The notes under the pieces are model-generated. The model was given only the letters and a program-made list of their open reading frames with translations, made no database searches and had not been told where the DNA came from. A DNA stretch of 64,000 nucleotides from Liriodendron chinense. Its lineage: Eukaryota; Streptophyta; Magnoliopsida; Magnoliales; Magnoliaceae. The stretch covers positions 6,063,344 through 6,127,343 of the forward strand of contig ML058484.1 in NCBI GenBank assembly GCA_003013855.2, given 5' to 3'. Both the position numbers and the translations under genes were made by a program. This document shows, one piece after another, positions 59,003-64,000 of this stretch (position 1 is its first letter; every line of letters begins with the position of its first letter).

Positions 59003-59359
59003 TAGCGTTGGCAATCGGTTACCGCATTGATCGGGTAATCGATACCTTCCATCTAGATGGTTCATCACGGATTTTCAGACTATAAGAGCCATCATTTTTC
59101 TTGGTTTTACATCAGTGAATATCAACGGTTAACCACCTTTTGTTTCATAAGGATCCGCTGATCGGATGGATAGGATCAAAAGATCAATTATTTTGAACCA
59201 TTTGTCATTCGCAGTAGGGGAAACTAGATGGACGGTCCCAAATGATGAAATCATATGCCACGTGTACAGTTTAGAGATGGCTCTACCGATATTACGGTTC
59301 TCCCGGTTCTACCATATGATCTGCGGAAACGAAACCGTTACCGTATCACTCGACCAAGA

Positions 59360-59883
59360 CGAAGCGGATTGCGTCCTGTCCCGGCCTGGATAGAAGCGGT
59401 CCAGGCAGGGGCTTTGTGGAGCCCACCATGATGTATGTGTTTTATCCACGCCGTTCATCCAATTTTACAGATCATTTTGGGATACCAACCCAAAAATGAG
59501 GCAGATCCAAGACTCAAGTGGACTACACATTTTGGGATTGAACTCTCACCATTAAAAACTTCTGTGGGGTCACAGAAGTTTTGGATCAACTTGAATTTTT
59601 TTTTTTACTTTCATCCAGATCTCATTGAACTTATGAACATGTTTGATGGCAAATAAAATTTAAAGTGGGCCCTATGAAGGTTTCAACGGTGGATGTCATT
59701 ATCATAGCTTCTTCATGTGGTGTGACCCATTTGAGCGTTGGATCTAATTGTTTTTAATTACATGTTAAAATGACCTGAAATAATGGATGAACGGTGAAGA
59801 TGAAACTCATACATCAAGGTGGGCCCCACAGAGTCCCTGCCTGGAACGATGCCTGTCCAGGCGGCAGGACGCAATCCTCTTCC
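59360..59883. mobile_element. Palindromic MULE-type MITE with target duplication
   Basis: Termini CGAAGCGGATTGCGTCCTG and CAGGACGCAATCCTCTTCC, flanked by CGACCAAGA (59351-59359) and CGACAAAGA (59884-59892), 8 of 9 matching. Both palindromic arms and the non-palindromic centre are present. Confidence 0.9.
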
Positions 59884-59892
59884 CGACAAAGA

Positions 59893-60580
59893 TGCCTTTT
59901 TTATGAAATAGATCCCCTAGTTCACGGCTGTCTTGTAAATGGTGGTGACTAATCTTCCTCACATGTGTCACTCATGAAAGTCTATCCAAACCGTCCATAT
60001 TTCTGCTCACGTTGTGGATAGAACATATGCTAAAATCAACACTGCTAAAGAAATCCTTCAAAAAAAAAAAAAAATTGGTAGCTAACATGTGGATGGTGAA
60101 AGTATTAGAGTGAGTGGTCCAAAATCAGATGGCTAATGAAATATTCTCAGTAAAGTGTCCATATTATGTACCATCTGCAATTTCTAAAATATTTGGACGG
60201 TCTGGATTGCTTTAGAACCATGCCATGATACAATTTAACAGTCACCACCGTCTACAAAATGGTGCATTGAACTATCAAATGGTCCGTAATCATCCATCTA
60301 GCTGGATGAGGAAGATAGGTTCGTCTCAAAATAACATATACACGAAACAGGAATGCTCAGATCCGTTCCGTCCAAGTAGTGATCACATCTATTGGTGACC
60401 CTTGATTGAAAACCATGAAAACGATGCAATCCGTCATTTAGATCTATTGAATTCAATTTAGTTTTAATGTTTATTTAAAATAAACTCCCAGAATTGATGA
60501 ATCGAGTTTTATGTAATTTTCAACTTTAAACCAAGCCATCTATTAATAGGGCTTACTAGATGGACGGTATAGATTCACTG
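59893..60580. other. Intergenic, partly duplicated
   Basis: 60290-60595 corresponds to 12255-12560 and 16160-16470; the rest shows nothing recognisable. Confidence 0.5.
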
Positions 60581-60635
60581 TCACACCTTCCAAGTGTTAG
60601 ATATTTGATTATGTAAGTACCGTCCCCGAGACACC

Positions 60636-60745
60636 CAAGTCAATAGCTCAAGTGGCAGATAGCCTTGTTTCAATACTGAGGTCATGGTATCGATTCCCAT
60701 ATGGCTAGCATTGTGATGGGTAGTTCAGCACTAACATCTAAGGTC
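60636..60745 (+). mobile_element. tRNA-derived SINE, partial
   Basis: A-box-like TAGCTCAAGTGGC at 60644-60656 and B-box-like GGTATCGATTCCC at 60686-60698, the same family as the SINE at 17771-18445. The 3' tail is missing. Confidence 0.65.
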
Positions 60746-60904
60746 GAGAAGGGGTACACTGCCGTTTGAGTTTTCAGTCCCATCTAGCGAAAATCTTCTT
60801 ATCGTGAAAGTCTTCCAAACTAAACATTGGGTTTGAAAACTATTCAGGCCCACCATGACCCTTTTAAACCGTCAATATTGGGCCCAGCTGGCCCACTGAC
60901 AGCA

Positions 60905-62630
60905 CTGTTGAAAATTAAAAATGAAAAATGAGAAACACAAAGAAGAATTAGTGACCACGTTTTGGACAACCGAGGATTTCCTCTCAACCGTTCATTTATG
61001 ATGCATCACGTTGGTTTGGATACTCATCCTTCATTAGAAAATTGTTGGTGTCATTGCCCGTGGCCCACAGTCGTGTACGGCCATTGCAAGTGGGCCACAG
61101 AGTTTGAGGAAAGCTGCTACTCACATATATCAGACATTCAACGGCTCAGAGATACTTCCCATTTCGAACCCTTGATTATGTCACTCATTTCTTTACAAGG
61201 TTAGCCCACTTTACAGGTCTTCAAGCTAGGGAAAGGCCCTTTTAGCCTACTTAGGGTTCAGCCCGTCAAGGACCAACCTCAGTCTGGGGTCAGACCCATT
61301 GCCATCTCAATCTTAGATTGTCCAATGCAAGGAACCAAACTGCCTAAAGGGGATGCCTAAAAAATTTCCTTGATCAAATGATCCTAGCCCTTCAATTAAT
61401 GGCCTAAAAATATAGGGTTTGTAGAGAAAACACATGGCCATGATCAAAGCAATAATAGTATCTTTCCGTCCAAAAGATTTTTGGGGTATTTAGTGATTTA
61501 AAACCCAGATTAGAGTAGGTGGTCCGATTAGGTTTAACACCAATTAGTGCTATCTGAATCATTCAATCAAGACCTGTTTATACTTGTTTTTAGCATACTT
61601 ACGTGAATTGATAAAATGTTGCCACATGTCAACATAAATCAAGCGATTTAGAAAGTATCATGTGCCAACCGTACCACATGCGATGCAGATGACTTCAAAG
61701 ATAGCAAGAGACGTGCACACGGGAGTAAAAGTATCAAATGCTATTAAAGCACTTTGCCAAAAGCAAGGGTCTCTTTAAAGCAAATCTCTCTCCTTTTATA
61801 GTGTACTATTAAAGAAGATCTCCTTTTCAAAAAACAACTCCTTGCATATTGCAAAACTAAGTAATATAAAGACTCAGACAACCTTCTAATACATGAGTTT
61901 AGAGATGACTAGGACGAACTTATAAACTACCTTAACGAGGAAGAATCAAAGAGATTTATATAACTGAACCTCAAAATCCTTCACGAATACTGAAGACCCG
62001 GCATGGCTACCTCACCTCTAAAGCTTATAAAAACAGCAATAGAGTAATAGCTCGAGGCCTCAAGCCATTGTAACAAAACCTGTCTTTGCTTTTCCGTCAA
62101 TCTGGATTATAGTAGGTGGTCCAATTTGGTTCAACCCCAACTAGGGCTATCTAAATCGATTCAATCGGGACCATTCAAAATAGTCATAGACCTTCCACCT
62201 TCAAATAGACCGTTGCACTGGTTTGAACAATGGTTTATGGCAGGGTGGTAGCATAGCGGTCCAAATCAAATTGGGTTAGAAAATTGTCGGTGGAAATGAC
62301 CTAAATGCCATCAAACGGTGAGGTTTAGTATTGCAGGCCCCATTTGATGTGTATAAGATCCTAACCGTCCAACAGATGCACCCCATCATTAGGATGAGAC
62401 AAACGAAAAAATCAGGTCGATCTATTTATTATGCTTGCCACTCCATGGAAACAAATGCGCCACCACCCAAAGGCATCCGAACTTGCATGTGACCCATCTG
62501 ATGATTGGACGGGCCTGATTTTCGGTTCGACAGTTCATCCGGGTGCATCTGCTGGACTGTTTGGATGTCACACACTAAAATGGGGAAAAAGGACACTTTG
62601 GTCATTTCATTCCCTAAACCATTTCAGGTT
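60905..62630. repeat. Segmental duplication block, right copy (part 3)
   Basis: 60905-61105 and 62340-62630 match 19345-19560 and 19755-20045. The 61106-62339 stretch is extra and contains a direct repeat of about 70 bases (61507-61575 and 62101-62172, word GTAGGTGGTCC). I could not assign the extra stretch to a family. Confidence 0.75.
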
Positions 62631-62654
62631 TTTTTTCTGACCAAAGTGCCTCTG

Positions 62655-63720
62655 TTCGTTGAGAGTTTCACCGCGATCTCGTTGAATTGATCTCGTTGAG
62701 TTGATCTCGTTGAAAATCAACGAGACACAATTTTCTCGTTGAAGATCTCACCTTCATCTTCATCTTCATCTTTCTTATGGCTCCTCCGTCGAAGAGGCCA
62801 CGGAAAGGTATGTTTTAGAAATGTTTGGGGGTGATTTTCGTTTTAGGTTGGGTTCGTTTGAATATTTGGAAGTGATTTTCGTTTTAAGATTGTTCGTTAA
62901 CCTTGGCATACAAACTGTTTGTAGAAATGCCAATGTAAACTTGAAATGTTGAAATGGGAGATCGCGTTCAATTTCAACGTGATCCCGGTGAATTTCAACG
63001 AGATCGGTCATTTTCACCACGATCGCGGTCAATTTCAACGCGATCTCGTTGAATTTCAAAGAGCACAGATTTAAATGTTTTTTATTTTATTTTATGAATG
63101 TTATTTTTTTAGAATGTGAATGTCTAATATGTATACAACGTGTTTGTTGTAAAGTGTATGTGGACAATGTTTGAGAATTTTAACCAACTTTCATTGTATT
63201 TTGAATTTGAATACAACATGTTTGTTGAAATGTCACAACGAAGGAAAATGTTGAAAAGTTTGAGAATGTGTTTGAAAGAGTATTCTTTGAATTTTGAAAG
63301 AATACTCGTTGAATTTTGAAAGAAATCTCGTTGAATTGGTACTGTGCTCTTTGAATTTTGAAAGAAATCACGTTGAATTAGCATTGTGCTCTGTGCTCTT
63401 TGAATTTTGAAATTCAACGAGCACAGTGAGAATTTAACGAGATCTCGTTAAATTTTAACTAAAGGCTACGGATATTAACTATAGCCATAGAATTGACTGC
63501 GATCGCGTTGAATTTTAACTAAAGGCTACGGATATTAACTGTAGCCATAGAGCAAGCAAAAATTAATTCAACAAGATCGCGGTGAATTTCAAAGAGCACA
63601 GATATAATTCAACGAGCACAGTGTAAAATTAAAAGAGCACAATGTAAAATTCAAAGAGCACAGTAATTCAAAGAGCACAGCTATCACGAATCTTTGAAAT
63701 ATCAATATTGCAAAAACACA
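62655..63720. repeat. Dispersed short-word repeat tract (CGTTGA / TCAACG)
   Basis: Words such as ATCTCGTTGAATTTT, AATTTCAACGAGATC, TTCAACGCGATCTCG and ATTCAAAGAGCACAG recur throughout in both orientations, with at least fifteen CGTTGA or TCAACG cores. A 38-base unit (AACTAAAGGCTACGGATATT onward) is duplicated at 63458 and 63518. It is not a regular tandem array, and no protein is recognisable. Nature unknown. Confidence 0.6.
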
Positions 63721-64000
63721 TTGCGATAAACAAAGATCCGACTTGATTATTAAAAAAAAAAACGCATTCGTTGAGAAAAAAATTCACATTCTTCGTTCTT
63801 ACCTGGTCCACACCACAACCTCGTTTCCAATGAAACACGAGTTGAAGAAATAGAAAAATAATGCTCTGAAGTAAAAACTGATCTCAAAACTAAAGAGGTG
63901 ATGCTTTTTTTGCTATAAATGAGAGAAGAAAATGAGTTTTGAATATAGAAGAGGAGAAAAATGAGGAGAAAATAGCTTTTCTTTGGAGAATGAACAAATC

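Noticed and set aside
61106..62339. An integrated pararetrovirus or LTR element
   Set aside because: It has AT-rich leader-like words and a direct repeat, but I see no coding motif, primer site or target duplication to support it.
1..64000. CRISPR arrays, operons and bacterial genes
   Set aside because: No regularly spaced identical repeats with unique spacers, no ribosome-binding-site patterns, and all recognisable genes and transposons are plant nuclear.
1..64000. Intact tRNA or rRNA genes
   Set aside because: The only A-box and B-box pairs found lie in SINEs that lack a tRNA cloverleaf and end in A-rich tails. No rRNA core sequence was recognised.

Overview
This window is plant nuclear DNA. 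The evidence is plant-specific gene families (a SufE-BolA fusion with a transit-like N-terminus, PR-10/Bet v 1, LEA_2/NHL), plant-type LTR retrotransposons, LINEs, tRNA-derived SINEs, hAT and Mutator-like elements, and very low gene density. The dominant repeat, a long palindromic element built around GGGCCCACCATGATGTATG, suggests a magnoliid or similar woody lineage. That placement rests on recollection and is not shown by the sequence.

Layout. 1-7.7 kb is a tandem duplication of a gene-free repeat block (1-3.34 kb and 4.33-7.70 kb). 7.7-20.7 kb holds a small intact gene for a basic plant protein (minus strand, 8.8-9.2 kb), a hAT insertion, many palindromic MITEs and a broken 3' piece of a PR-10 gene (15.4 kb). 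The complete two-exon PR-10 gene lies at 20.7-22.3 kb (minus). 24.2-35.0 kb is a transposon nest: a solo LTR (24.2-30.4 kb) with a second solo LTR inside it (27.0-29.8 kb), followed by a Ty3/gypsy-like element that keeps only gag (30.4-35.0 kb). 35-41 kb is gene-poor. SUFE1 (41.8-42.9 kb, plus) is followed by an inverted, partial, decayed copy of its own promoter and 5' coding region (43.4-45.0 kb), which a miniature LTR retrotransposon later split. 46-54.3 kb carries decayed LINE 3' ends, simple repeats, a SINE and a frameshifted NHL-type pseudogene (50.4-51.1 kb). 55-62.6 kb is a second copy of much of 7.7-20 kb and includes a second intact copy of the small basic protein gene. 62.65-63.7 kb is an unusual tract in which a short CGTTGAATTT-type word recurs in both orientations.

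Only four coding loci look intact: SUFE1, PR-10 and the two paralogues of the basic protein. They share no pathway. What organises the window is repeat biology. Paralogous blocks act as built-in empty-site controls, so several insertions can be proven from the sequence: nine-base target duplications for the palindromic MITEs, eight bases for hAT, five bases for the LTR elements and about sixteen for the SINEs.

The strongest candidates for something undescribed are: (1) the palindromic MITE family, with strong fold-back potential and perfect 9-bp target duplications; (2) the SUFE1 inverted duplication, which could make a long hairpin RNA against SUFE1; (3) a stem-loop with base-pair covariation shared by two otherwise divergent long LTRs; and (4) the CGTTGA word tract at the right end.
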